A stretch of 64,000 bases of DNA, from the NCBI GenBank assembly GCA_965153455.1, contig OZ234495.1, positions 5,828,001 through 5,892,000 on the forward strand. The letters are read 5' to 3'. Below the pieces are notes generated by a model. The model was not told the origin of the DNA. It saw only the letters and a program-made list of their open reading frames with translations, and ran no database searches. The DNA comes from Sphagnum compactum (taxonomy: Eukaryota; Bryophyta; Sphagnopsida; Sphagnales). Shown one piece after another: positions 49,852 through 62,900 of the stretch. Position 1 is the stretch's first letter; every line of letters begins with the position of its first letter. The translations under genes were made by a program, and so were the position numbers.

Positions 49852-52364
49852 GAGAAAGTGCCATTAGTGACTTTCTTTTAGTCATTGCCATATCCCTTCA
49901 ACATGTAAACTCTAGGCTTTTCTATCCTCCATGAGCCTTGAGAGGATGAGACAGAGCAATTTTTCATAGCACATTTAGGCATAACTAGGGACAGAGAGAA
50001 TTGGTAGTCCCAGTTGTCTTTGGGATGAGTGCATTTTGACAGTTATCTGTTTTGTGTTCACATCTAGTTCTTTTTTGCTTCAAAATAAGTGACCGAAGCA
50101 ACATTTTGTGTAGGATGACAGCAAAGTGCATTTACAAGAGGAACTATTTCATTCCAGAACCCTTAACCCCTGAACCCAAACCCTAAACCAGCTAGGAGGA
50201 AGGCTGCAATAATGACTGCTTTGGGTAATACTTAGGGGTGGAGAACACAAAAGGAATTTGGAAATCATAGTTGGTTATGGTTGACAGAAGAGATACGATG
50301 GGCTTGGTTTGAAGATACATGAGTGCAGGTTTGGGTCATTATCTTATGCTTTGTAACACCAAACAGCCTATTTGTAAAATTCTTGGGATCAATTTTTTGG
50401 AACATATTTTGAATAATACCAAATGTGCTGTGAAGATGTTGCACTAAAGAAAGCTCAAACCCTATCTAATTGCCATTCTAAAACTTTGGGATTCACTATG
50501 GCAAACCACTTTGTGAAAAACCATGAGACCCAAAGTTGCTGTAGATTTTGGAAACAAACCCTTCCTCCTTTACATATTAAGTGACAACAACAAACTCAAA
50601 TCATGAAGACTCCTGAAACTCAACATTGCTCTAAAACTTAGACACAAATCCATCTCCCTTAAGTGTCATGTGACAACAACAATCTTTCTTCCTCCTTGTT
50701 TTGCAAGTTAGAACTAGAGCAAATTGTTGCTTAGGGTCAAAGTATTCCATTGAGTACACTTCCAAGAGCTCAATGTAAGTGTACCCCGTGTGCCATTGGA
50801 AGGTATCCTTCTCGTCATCCCACCGTTGAAGACGTTTATTATTTTTCTTTGATTTTGTAGTTTGGATGGTTTGAAGATCAATCGTCAAAGAGCACAATAA
50901 TAAATTAGAGAGGGAAATTACTGACGTTGCTAGTTGCTTCATGCATGGCACGCCTCATAGTGAAAGGTGCTTTGGTAGAAGCATTTCACATGCGAGGTAG
51001 CCAATCATATAAGTTATGTTTATTTCTTTTATTTCTTTCAATTTGGACAATACCAAATATTCTTTATTTCTAGTTTTTTATGTGTAGTTTTATGTTAGGC
51101 CTCATATTTCATGCACCAACTTGATGTAGAAAACATGTATTAAACGTAGATTTAGATTTGGTAGTGTGTACCACGTCCAAGCAATAGGTTCCAACAAAGG
51201 TGTTATTTGTGACATTTATAGATCCCATTCAAACAAAGAGGGGAAAATACATTCTTTGCAAAGAGTTGTAATATGTATACAAAACACACTTGGGTGCAAC
51301 AACTCTTATGAGACTCACTAGCCAACGCCTCATAGAATGGTCTGATGAACATGTTGGAAAAAGATCACTTCACTAATTGAAAAATGTTTTGCATATTTGT
51401 GCAATCATATTGTTTGTGTTTCATTATGGGTTTGAACAAAGGATTGAAGAAGTAACAAGATAATTGCACATTGAATTTGCACACCTCTTGTTAAATGAAA
51501 GGGCAAAAGAGATTTAAGAAGAAATGCAAGACACAAACACGTTTAACTAACCAATCCCACTATCATCAACATGGGGATGGCAATCAAGAGACACAATGGT
51601 ATTTGACTAAACAAACATCAAAAATCATTTCACACATGTACCTATATAACCTCAAACATTGGATGTGCTCAAAATATTCATAGATTTGAAATACTTCCCA
51701 TTTTTAAACAAAAGTTTCAAATTTTGTAGGGAAAAATCTCAGGGATTGGTGAACATTTTACATTGCCATGAAAAAACCTACATACTTAGTTTTTCTTAAC
51801 CATATTTTGAACCAATCACTTGTGGAAAATGCATACCAAGCATACCTATTCCCAATGTCTTCAAAATTTTATTACACACTTGTGTAGTTTGTCTTCCCGC
51901 ACATGCCTTCCTTCCTTGATATTGTTGTATATTTAGTGAAATCGATCTTGTGAAAATTTGCTCCATTCTAATTCCATTTCATACTATAACTAGTGAGCCC
52001 ATTTCTTTTCAAAACACTAGTAGTACCAAGGGGGTTTTTTTTTTTTCCCAATTTTTTGATATAAAAAATTTGGCAAAAATTTTCAGGAAAATTAGCAAAA
52101 TTAGTCAAATTTACACTGAAAAAACAAAAAATTTCCCGATTCTTTTGTTAAAAAAAAGAAAAAAATTTGTTGGAAAATAAATCACTGACTAGTACCTGTT
52201 CATCCTCACAAAGTTTTCATACGAATGGGACGCACTAGAAAGAAAGACTACCCCGGTTAATGCTTTAATTTACACAAGTGCAAATGTATAAATTCTATAA
52301 ATTTATACGTATTCTATAAATTATACTATTCGGCAGTTTGCTTCATCAAGCCTCGAAAACCAAA
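49852..52364. other. Intergenic, AT-rich
   Basis: About 200 bp of likely TOC159 3' untranslated sequence, then AT-rich DNA with small open frames that look like chance. No recognisable gene or element. Confidence 0.45.
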
Positions 52365-52436
52365 GTCGTTGTAGTATAGTGGTAAGTATTCCCGCCTGTC
52401 ACGCGGGTGACCCGGGTTCGATCCCCGGCAGCGGCG
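52365..52436 (+). tRNA. tRNA-Asp (anticodon GUC)
   Basis: A 72-base sequence folds into a standard cloverleaf: acceptor stem GTCGTTG with CAGCGGC, D-loop AGTGGTAAGTATT, anticodon stem around CCTGTCACG with GTC at 52398-52400, and the T-arm CCGGGTTCGATCCCCGG containing the B box. It has no intron and no encoded CCA, as expected for a nuclear tRNA. A T-run at about 52451-52458 can terminate RNA polymerase III. Confidence 0.97.
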
Positions 52437-54026
52437 AATAGAGGAGTACCGTTTTTTTTATTATAGTCAAATGACCTTTTCTGTTAAATGAGAACCGCGG
52501 TTATATTTTAGAACTCGTTGTTTTTTTTTTCTTTTGGAGAACTCTGATTTATGAACCCTAAGAACCTGGGTGATAACCGGAGGGGAGTCTATGCCAGTTC
52601 TCATACCCGCCTAAGAAGGGACACAACAGTGTAAGCAAACTCCACTGGAAGAAAGTCCCTTTTTCTTCTCTTTTTCTTCCTCATGGCAACTAATGGGTGC
52701 TTTTGCTGGTGATGCTGTTGCTGCAAACCTATGTATCTGAATCTGCATGTAATGGAAAGTATTGTATGTGATGTAATGCATCGCATGGAGTCCAACCTCA
52801 TTCAGAAATGACTGTGAGTTTGATGTGCCAAAATTGGCATTGGCATCTGTGTGATAAAAAGAACTATCTCCTTGAAGGAAGAGGTGAAGAATTAGGTTTG
52901 AAATAATATGTCCTAACTGCGAATAGAATCTCACAGCAAGTCTAATTGACTATGATGAAGGAAAGCTGTAATCCTGGATTTGTAGATAATGAGCAGCTGA
53001 AGAAACACAAGCAGCAGGAGACAACAAGTTACCTCAAATTGCCGGTTGTTGAAAAGGGGTGTAGGCATGTGAATGTGCACACTGGTACTGCTGCTTCTGC
53101 TGCTAATCAAAAGGACATCATCACCAGAACTCTTTGGGAAGCAGATTGAAGGACTATGTGGTCGTAGTTAGGTTGGACATAAGAGTCAAGCAGAGAAAAT
53201 GCATTGAGGAGACAAATGATAATATCAAAGAAGCTCAGGATCTCTTTGAAAATGATCCCAACAAAAAATCAATTCAATGAAAGTTGAGAACAAAACTTTA
53301 CCTTCTGAAATTCTCATAAGAAAAGAAACAAAAGGGCACTTGTTGTGAGATGTTTCAAATTCACACATACAGCGGATTTGATACCCAGTTGCAAACGTCC
53401 CAGATAATAGATAGAGGATTGTTTTCTTGAACAGATTTTAAAATAATAATATTGTGGTTTGAAAGCACCAATCCAGTTTGGATGATGGCTCAGCAACTGC
53501 AGACCACTACCTATTTCATTCAATGCAATCAATACCTACACAAATCTGCCACATGTGCCAAAAAAAGAGGAAAGCAGCAGCTCAAAAGAGGTGTTATTAT
53601 TACAACAGTAAATAAAGAGCTCAAATCCACAGTTTGAAGAATCAAAAACCTCCTCTTATACAACAATCCAAATGAAGCTTATTTCCGAGTCCAGCAAAAC
53701 GCAGATTGCTGAAGAAGAAAATATACACAAAGGTATCCTCTGTAGCCTGCTGATACCAAAGCTGGACAAATCAAAGTTGCAGCAGCAGCAGGCAGATCAA
53801 TTCAATACTCCACACCCACAATAATATTATGTCACCCTGAAGAATCGTCAACTGTGTGTGTGATAAAAAAACCAAATTCAATCAATCCCCAACTTTCAAG
53901 TCCTTGAGGGATTTTCTTTTTCTTCCAAGCCATGAAGAATCTGATGTCAATCATATCAAAAAGCCACCAACCAGCGGCAGCAGCTGAGGAGTCATAATCA
54001 TGATCAGCTGAGAGAGGTCACCCCAG
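52437..54026. other. Intergenic, nothing recognised
   Basis: Mixed composition with short open frames on both strands. No domain motif. The last part may belong to the 3' untranslated region of the minus-strand KH-RING gene. Confidence 0.4.
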
Positions 54027-54412
54027 CTGAAGAAGAACCCTTGATGATTGATCCTGAGCTCCACCATGAAGCAAAAGTTGAAACTAGTTCCATTGTGGTC
54101 ACGGTGACTCAAAACAGTGAGCATTTTCAAAACAAAAGGCCACACAGACCTGAGTACTATGAATCGGAGAAGAACTCTTGATGATTGATCCCATGGTGCT
54201 CCACCATGAAGTGAAAGTTGAAACCAATTCCATTGTGGTCATGGGGACTACAACAAAACAGTGAGCAGTTTCAAAACAAGGGTCAGGCAGACCTGAGAAT
54301 GAATACTTGAGTAGGACCACAACAGGCAATCTCCTAATCAAGCTCTCTCTCTCTCTCACAGCCATCCATGAGCTGAAGAAGAAACCTTGATCCCGTGGCT
54401 AGCTCCACCACA
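54027..54412. repeat. Tandem repeat, about 138 bp unit, two copies plus a partial third
   Basis: The blocks GAAGAA...CTTGATGATTGATCC, GCTCCACCATGAAG, AAAGTTGAAAC, TTCCATTGTGGTCA, CAAAACAGTGAGCA and CAGACCTGAG appear in the same order starting at about 54027 and 54166, and a shorter version begins at about 54369. Copies have diverged by about 10-15%. The array lies just downstream of the KH-RING stop codon (minus strand), so it may be in that gene's 3' untranslated region. Confidence 0.8.
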
Positions 54413-54491
54413 GGATACTAAGAAATCCAAACAAGAGTGTGATGATGAATCTGGTATCTTCAGACAGATCTGATGGATGATTCTGATGTCT

Positions 54492-56945
54492 TCAGACAGA
54501 TGCACCAGGTACCCAATTCCACAAATGGTAGGTAGAGGAGCCATTCATCTTTGCTGCAACACCAGATGTGCCTGAGCTGCCTCGGTGGGTGGTGGGTGCA
54601 CCAACTGCAGGGGAGGAGGAGGAGGAGGAGGAGGAAACTGCCAGGGCTGTTGCTGCTGCTGCACCAGAGCCATGCAGCTGTCGCATGTGATGCAGCCCCA
54701 CTATCTGCTCATGGCACAATGGACAGTTCACCAGTCCTTGCACACACGAGAAACAAAACGATGTGTGCCCACATGTCTGCACCCATCCCCCACAAATTAC
54801 ATGTCGTGCTTGGATCAGTTGATCTCATAGTCAGAGATGATGTTCAAATTCAGAGAGACAGACAGACAGACAGACACAGAAAAAGAGAGACAGAGACAGA
54901 GTTTGAAGAATACTATACCACAATTCGCACCCCTGCAGGCCGCTCCAGGCAAACAACGCAAAGGCTGTCGTCGGAATCGATCTTGGAAGGAGGAAGAGGA
55001 GTGGGGGAGCCATGATACAGACTGTATTCGGAAGCCACCTGCAAGCCTCCTTGCCTGGTTGCGAAGGAAAAAGGTGTCAAGCTCTCCCTTAAGAAGTCGC
55101 ATCTTGGAAAATCAAACGCTGTAGTGGATGTTGTTGAAGAGGAGTTCAGCAAACCAACGTTGTTGGATGATGGAGGAGCGTCGGAAGTCTGGCCGCCATT
55201 CTGAGAAATGGGCAAGGGAAGACCTCCGTTGCCGAAGATGCTGAACAAACTGGAGAAGGAGCTTGGTGGTGCACTGTTGTTGTTGTTGCTTCTTCCCATG
55301 TCCTGCGTTACGTCGGACCACAAGCTGTTGTTGCAGTCATTTTGTTTGCAACTATTGTTGTAGCTGCGCTCCGTGGAGGACTCGACAACAACAACGCCGC
55401 CTCTGTTGTTGTTGTTGTTGTTGTTGTGCTGCTGCTGCAGCAGGCGTTGCTCAAGTCGTACCTGGTGCAGGGCTTGCTCCAGTGATGCCACCGATTGCTG
55501 TAGACCCTGATCTATCAGTTCAAACTCCGCAGCAGCGCAATGTTGTTCGTGATCTCCTCGCTCCGACTCCACATTACTCTTACAGTGCGCATTCACCTTA
55601 TGGTGGTGCTGCTGCACCTGTCGTTCCCAAGAAGAACTCCCGCTTCCTTGTCTCAGGACAGCAAGCCTCTCTCGATCGGTTTGCTTCCGAGAACCCAAAT
55701 CTATGAATCTTGTTGTGCACACAGAAAGACTTGGAAAAGCAAGCAGATAAAACCAGCTGCAGACTAAGATCATCATCACGTCTAGAAGCTGATTCCTGTT
55801 CAGGGAGCTGTGACGAGAAAGAAGCTGTAGTACCTGGGTTTGCTGCGACTGCCAATCGAATAAGCCTGCGTGTTGCTGTCGCACCAGAGACCGGTGGTGG
55901 TTCTGGCTATGGCAATCCAGTACCTGGACTCCGGAGGCCTTCATCAGTTGCCCCTGCATGCAAACAACAACCCATTGATCAGAATGCAAATCTACAGAAG
56001 AGAAGGGGAAGAACTCAAGAGCTCAAGAAGCAGCTACAGGAGGTTAGGAGAATTCATCTGCATGTCGCGAGAAAGTGCAGTAGTACTTGTGTTGACTCAT
56101 GAATGATAGCCTGAGAATTTTGCTGGTGTTGCTGGGGGGCAGCTTGCGCCTGCTGCTGCTGCTGTTGTTGTTGCTGCAAATGCTGCAACCACACATGGTG
56201 TGGACTGAAGGGCAGTTGTTGTGCGGTGCCAGTGGCATTGGTTGCCTGACCAACCACCACATGCGCAGCTGCTGCTCCTACATCTCCTACCATCTGTGTA
56301 CAACAGCCAGCCGACTGGCCGTCAGCAGCAGCAGCAGCAGCAGCAAGCGCAAATGCCTTGCGAGGCGGAGGCTGGTAGTAGAACTCCACGCCGTTGATGA
56401 TGTGCTCTCTCTGTACAAACTCCCCTCGTCTCTTACACTCGCATAAATCCTTGTACTTGGCTACTGCCTGCTCGATCAACGCCACCGCTGTTTGCACCAC
56501 CGCCTTCTTGCCTTGAATCCGAAACAGTCTGATGGGTACGGAATCAGGCCTGCGGCACCCATGATCATCACTTCAACTGTCAGAGGCAGCTGCTGTGAGC
56601 AATTGTTCTTGCTTCCAATGTCATTGAGCTGGTGAACTTTTACAAGGCTACTAGTCTGAAATGATTAACTGTGTTCGATTTGAGGAACATCAAAAGTAGG
56701 TATGTCCATTTTCACAATGTGAGATCATGCCTTTGTGGAATGATATAGTATTTATACAGATCTTCACTTTGTTTATCATCGTATAATCAAGATTCTTAGT
56801 CTGAAATGACTAATTTTGTCCAGTTTGAGTAACATCAAAAGTAGGTATGTCTGTTCTGACATTGTTTAATTGTGCATTTGTGGAATGATGTCCACTTTGG
56901 ACTGAGAATTGCAAGAAGCTGCAAATGGCAGATGATGGATGCGGA

Positions 56946-56982
<37 letters not shown>

Positions 56983-57928
56983 AGAGTTATTGGTGTTGTT
57001 GTTGAAAGTATTGGGTTTTTCAGAGACCTGCAAGATTCAGTCCAGGACTGGACAATGGCGCCCGTGACTTGACCGATCAAACGAGCAGAGATGCCGCGAG
57101 CTCCAATCACAAAACCGGCAGCCAAGAGCGTGACGCGCATGAGCGCTTGTGTGCCGGCAGCTTGATACTCGGTGCTTACCACACGGTGATCCTCGGAAGG
57201 CAACATAATTCTTGCGGCATGCGCATGATCCGGTACTACAACCCCACTGCGAGGCCCACGAGCGAGCCGTCGACGGCTTTCCACAACGGCACGCATGCTC
57301 TGTTGTTGGGCTTGCTTGGCACGTTGTGCTTCCTTGCCGCCGCCTCGCCAGGCTCCTCCTCCTGCTTCGTCCTTGCAGCCTACAGGCTTCTTAGGATCGG
57401 AATCCATGCAAGTGCGGCTTGGCACCAGCAGCTGCTTGCAGAGGACTTTGCATAGTTTTCCATCGCTTTGCTGAGCCTGATGCAATGAGGAAATACTAGT
57501 TGCGGCTTCCTGAGCTAGCTGTCGAGCAGCAGCATCAGATTCCTCGCACCTCTGACGCTCCAATCTCTGCAGCCGTTGCTGCTCCACCAATTGATCAATC
57601 TCCTGGACCGATCGATTTGCTCCCGAGTCATGCATTCATTCATTCATGGATTGTTCAACCATCAGATCAGAATTCTTTGTGTTTTTGTTGTTTTTTCTTA
57701 GAAGAATGTGAGATCATGAATGTGTTCCGAAGAAAAGAGAGATCGGATGAAAGAACAAGGTTGTGGGTAAATCTAGACCAAGCGCTGCAGACGCTCTTGC
57801 TCCTCGGCACGCAGCTTGAGGGAGCGCGCGTGTGCCTTCCGCCGCTGGGCTGCCTCTCTCTTCAGCTTCTTGATGGATGATGACGCTGCACTAGTACTAC
57901 TACTACAGTTAATGTTGTTGTTCTCCAT
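54492..57928 (-). CDS. KH-domain RNA-binding protein with C-terminal C3HC4 RING finger
   Basis: The fusion predicts an RNA-binding E3 ubiquitin ligase, an architecture best known from animal MEX-3 proteins. Five minus-strand exons with matching phases: 57928-57779, 57602-57028, 56549-56087, 55953-54919 and 54776-54492, about 835 residues. Residues 20-80 form a basic coiled coil (AEEQERLQRLEIDQLVEQQ). A KH domain spans about 200-275: RVTLLAAGFVIGARGISARLI (loop motif V-I-G-A-R-G), VTGAIVQSW, then IRLFRIQGKKAVVQTAVAL. It is followed by the KRRGEFVQREHIINGVEFYY segment. Next come Ala runs, Gln runs and Asn runs with another short coiled coil (LQQSVASLEQALHQ). The RING is at about 728-762: CVVC, CGHTSFCFSC, CPLC, with all eight metal ligands present, split by the last intron. 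Weak point: the first donor (GTCTAG) and the exon 3/4 borders are my best fit and need transcript support. No close family name can be given. Confidence 0.75.
56946..56986. repeat. (GC)n(GA)n microsatellite in an intron
   Basis: An alternating GC run of about 15 bases passes into an (AG)n run of about 26 bases within the intron between KH-RING exons 2 and 3. Alternating GC can form Z-DNA and the GA part can form a triplex; this is inference from the sequence type. Confidence 0.85.
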
Positions 57929-58882
57929 CTTGTCATGCGTGCTGCAAGGCCCCACATTGCAATCCTGATCTCTTTCTCTCTCTGTGTCTGTCTCTTTGTC
58001 TCTCAACTCTCTCTGGGTCTCCGTCTCAACAGGAATTCATCTCCAAGACTCAAATCTTGATTGCAAATTGTACTAAGACCTGTTCAACAACCTCTTCACA
58101 AATCTATGTCCAGAATTGCTGCAACTCCTCGAGCAGGAAACAACAACACCACCCTTGTCAAAGTCCTCAATTTCCACACTAGATTACAAACAGGTGCAGC
58201 AGCAGCAGCAGCGGCGCCCATCAGGGATTCTTACAAAATTAAATTTCTGCTTCAGCAGCAGCAGCAGCAGCAGCTGTCAAATCGTTTGTCTCTATCGATG
58301 ATGATCGCAGCGCTCGTCCATGATCATCCCCATTTAAAAAAACTTTTTTAGGAATTCAAGCAACATCAGAATCTGCACGAGGATCAGCAGCTACATACAC
58401 ACATACATAAAAATTTCTCCATATGATCCATCTTAATATGCATGTTTTTAACAATTCTTCTTGACTCTCAACAATTGCAGCTGCCCACGACTGCTGTTCC
58501 TGCTGCTGAAATTGTTCAAACTAGTACACTGGAGAGGAGGAGGAGGAGGAGGAGCTGATGATCTATTCTTCCGGAGTTCTAATCTGTTATTGTAGAGAGG
58601 CTGGTCTAGAACTGCACTTGGGAAGAAGTCTCAAGAGAGGAAGGAATCGGCCAAGACTCTAGTACTGATTCATCATGATCATGATCATGATCATCATCAT
58701 GGCGATGATGATGCTTTGATGAGTGATGATTGATAATGATGATGATGATGAGGGGCAGTTCTTAGCGTAGCCCTGAGAGAAAGGGGGTAGTGGACGTGAG
58801 TGCAACAACAAGAAGAAGAGGAACAACAACAACCCAAAAAAAAAAAAAAGCGGGAAGCGTGAGTGGGGTTGGGGCAGCAACG

Positions 58883-58913
<31 letters not shown>

Positions 58914-59900
58914 CAGGCGGAGAGAGCATGGAGAACTCTGGTCGTAACGGGGTTGCGTAACGGTGGCCAGCGCGAGCGCGCGAGTGGACGGTGGTGATGC
59001 GGCCCTGGGTAACCGCCTTTCCTGCTTCAACGGACTTGTGGCAGTTATACCCCAAGATTTGCCTTACCTGTCTCCCTATCCCTTCTGTACTATACAACCC
59101 TGGCCCATCTCCACCTATGTATGTATGTATGTATGTATCTATGCCGTCGCCAAACTCTACCTACCATGTTTGGATGCATGCAATGCGCTCACATCCCTCT
59201 CTTCTTCTTCTTCCCGTATCCTCCTCGTCGTGATGGCGTCAATAGCCATAGTTCTCGTCGTGGTACTGGTCTTCTTCTTCGTCGTCGTCGTCGTCGTCGT
59301 CGTCGTTCTCCTCCTCTTCTTTCTCCTTCTTCCTCCCCTACTAGACTTGTAAGAAAAGTATTGACAATCTTAAACAATTTCTTTACTTGGAACAACAAAA
59401 TGCATACCTACCTACCTACCTACCTACCTACCATAATGAATTGAATCTCTAGCTCCTCCTCCTCCTTCTTCTTCTTCTTCTTACAAGATCTTCAACTATT
59501 GACAATCTGAAACATTTTTTTTTTACTTGCAACAACAAGATGAATACCGCAATGAAGTAGTAGATTCCATCTCATCTCGAGTTTTTGGTCACGTACTGTA
59601 ACTTGTAAGCTTGCTTGCTCATGATCATTTTGCAGAGGACTACTGAGCTTTCCTTTCTTCTTACCTTCAAAAATGTACACTTGTAACCCGGGAATGTCCT
59701 GCCACGATCCCGAATCATCACTCTTTCTTGCCTTGTCCTCGTCCTCTTCTTCTTCCTCTTCCTACCCTTTTCCCTTTTTTGTTGTTGTTGTTGTTCTTCT
59801 TCTTCTTCTTCTTGCAAGAAAGGTACTGACAAGAACAAATTTACTTGCATCAACAGAAGGTACTTACTACTTTTACACACATAAGTTCTTCAGCTGATCT
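57929..59900. repeat. Microsatellite-dense region upstream of the KH-RING gene
   Basis: Many different simple repeats are packed in 2 kb: (TC)n at about 57970-58015, (CAG)n at about 58195-58215 and 58251-58276, GGA runs at about 58530-58555, (GATCAT)-type repeats at 58672-58760, an A-run near 58835, a 30-bp GA run near 58884-58913, (TATG)n at 59116-59140, (TCG)n near 59278-59305, (CTAC)n at 59406-59432 and CTT runs near 59463-59484 and 59793-59815. Short open frames here are products of those repeats. The part nearest 57929 is probably the promoter and 5' leader of the KH-RING gene. Confidence 0.8.
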
Positions 59901-62900
59901 TGAGCTTTGACATCAGCTGATGATCTGCCCTTTTTCTTTTCTACTGGAATTTTTTCTCTAAAAAAGGCTAAATCTAACAAGGATGATTAAAAAATTTGTA
60001 CTTCCTATCCGTTTTGGCTGCATGAAAAATTTCCTAATAAAAAACACTGCAGATGATCATCACCTTCTTTCTTAACAAAGTTTCACCTTCAATACACATA
60101 CCCTTCTGCTTCTTGACAAGAAAAAATGTGACAAAAAAATAATAATTAGTTGAGAAGAATTTTTTTTTACAAAATATATAAATTTGACAAGAAACAAAAC
60201 TTGTGACAAAACATCAGCTTGAGCTGATCTTTGATCTTTGAGTTGTCACTCTGAGTTTTGACATTGTGTTCAGAAAGGCTTCAAGTTTCTTAACCAACAT
60301 AGGTATTATTGACAAAACACCAGTTTGAGTACAAGCTACCCTGAGTACCTGTGAGTATCAACAAGTTGTTGTTATTGTACTATTTGCCTGCCAAATTTCA
60401 CAAGCATTTTTGTAAAACTTGGAGAATTTTTTACCATCTATAAGTACTTCTTTTAGGGCTGATCTGTATGGAGTTTTGAACCATTTTATACTAATTGTTG
60501 AGTACCTTTTAGTGGTTTTTTTTTTTAATGGAGTTCGTTTTAGTCATTTATCTTTGTCTTAAGGACTTTATAGTGATCAATGGGTTTTCTTATATAGGGA
60601 CTCTCGAGGAATTCAGAATGTGGTTTGGTCGGTTCTACATACCAGTATAGCACAGGGGCAGCTTCAAGACATGTCTGCCAATTAATTAATTAAATTTGAA
60701 GATTCCCTGTTGAAAGTTTGCATGTTTCAAAAGATTCTTGACTTTCCAGCACAAAATTTTATTGTTGAAATTTTTTTAGTTTTTGAAAATCTCTATAAAT
60801 AATTTAAATTTCCGTCAAAGCGGCCAAGGTGCTATTGTAGTTCCTATGTTTCCTTCTACATGCCAAGCTACGCAAATAGTCTAAATTATAACATGAGCCC
60901 ACATCAATAACCGGAAGTGGTAGTTATACACATCCATAGTACTGGTACTCATTTTGCAAAGTGCAATTTTTTTTCTTTTTTAGGTAAAAAAAAAGCTGTT
61001 TTATGCGGTATGTTTTTATTGCCCCAAGCTAATGGATGGCCATGTGTAGATTTTGGGTGCACCCATCCAATTGATGGGTTGTTTTGAAGTCTACCCATCT
61101 ACTTGTTGGGTCTCTTCTCAAAAGATGAATGTTAGGTAACTGATTTAATCATGTTTCTGTATCATTTTTTATTTTTTTTGGGTTTTCACTTGCCTTTCTG
61201 TATCACGAGGTTTCATATCACTATGAAATGAAAAAAACAATTCATATGACTAATTTTAAAAATGAAATTTGTTTGATAATTTATTTTCAAATTTTCATCT
61301 TAGCTTCTTACTTTGTAGTATAGATGATGACTCATCAGAGCTCCTAGTTTTACAACCCATGAAATGTAGGTAGTAGTACACAACCACTTGCATTACACTT
61401 CGTATTTGATCTTATCTCACTTTTTTCCCCGATCACAAGTTCCAGTGCAGATTTTGATTTTGAGTATCAAAAAAAAAAACTCTGGTCATAATATGATTCA
61501 TAACCCATGCTTCTTATAAGTTTGCCCCCACATTTTCAAGCCATAAAGTTTGTGTGGAATTTTTGGCCGAATTTCAAAGGTGGGTGGCATAATCATTTGT
61601 CCAAACCCATTTTGTAGGAGTACTACAATCACAATCTGCAACCTTATTCATCGGCAAGGTCTTGTTGTCGCGTGGGAGTTGTTTGGGAGTCTAATTGAAT
61701 TCTATTAAGGTCTAAATTAAATTCTTGTTAATCATATTCATTCACTGGAGCAGTGTTCATAAAGAGACAAAAGTCACAAGAGAACGAACCCCCCATCATT
61801 TTGGCATTCTGGAATGTTATTCATTCAAGTTTGTGTCATGTTTTTGATGAGATTCAAGAAGCCCATTGAAATCATTTTTTCCCAATCACTACCTTTTCAA
61901 AAATCATGATTACCCATTGAATAGAAAAGATGATGATTTGCTTTGGTGGAGTATGAGTGCCATATTCACCAAACTAATTATGTTTTTGAGTGGGAGCAAT
62001 GGAGCTGTTGTGGTGAGTGGCCTGCCCATTTTCACCAAATTGTTGCAGCAGCAGAAAACCTCACACTAGTTTTTACCAATGGTACTGTGAACTGGTTGGG
62101 GTATGAACCTGATTTCCCACTCTGAACTGAGTTCCAAAAATCAGACCCAGTTCTGGTTCAGTTTTAACTAACTGGAACTGAAACCCAACAGTTCTAACCT
62201 ACCACCCAACGGTTCTAACCAGTGTTGGTCTGGTATGGTATCAACTTACCACCATGGGTCAATCATTATGACCAGAGTTTTTTTTTTTTCTTTTTTTTGT
62301 TTGGGTGATTTTGTGATGTAGCCAAACACTGGGGATCATCCTCAAGTGGAATTAGCCAAATTCGGCTACAGGTCAAAGAAGAAATTTTTTTAAAAAAAAT
62401 TTTAATCCTCCAATATTCTGTAGGCCTACTGGAACCTATTGTCTAAAATATGGTGATTTCAGAGTTTTTCATCGAAACCTGACAACTTTGGTGCAAGTTT
62501 TTCACAAAAATCCATTGTATGAGTGGCAGAGGATTTTGCAAACTGTTCTGCAATATGATAAGTAGTCCTTTTGTATATGCACTCCATTTGATTTACAAAT
62601 AGGATGCAGACCGCATACTACAAAATCCAGAGTATTGCGCAGTATCTGCAATGGGTATTATATCTTCATGAGTAGATCTGCTCTTTTACCAGATTTTACC
62701 AGATCCGCCTCCTCATCCATCTACTACACACATGGCACCTAATTTAGGTGATCAACACAAAATGTACTTAGTACAATATACATGATGCTCCTGTTCTTAC
62801 ACTCTGTGCTATTGCCTCGAAACTACAGAGATTGATATACCGAGTGCAACAGAGAAGAAATCAAAGATATACATGGGGTTGTTGCAGATTGGTGGGAGAA

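Noticed and set aside
55263-56102. Plus-strand open frames with protein-like segments (GAAAPVVPKKNS, RGRTQELKKQL)
   Set aside because: They lie antisense to KH-RING exons 3 and 4, which have matching splice phases and lead into a complete RING finger; the open frames follow from repetitive codon usage on the opposite strand.
57929-58006. Upstream start of the KH-RING first exon (MRDKETDTERERDQ...)
   Set aside because: This extension is a translation of a (TC)n microsatellite; the ATG at 57928 gives a more ordinary N-terminus, though the longer form cannot be fully excluded.
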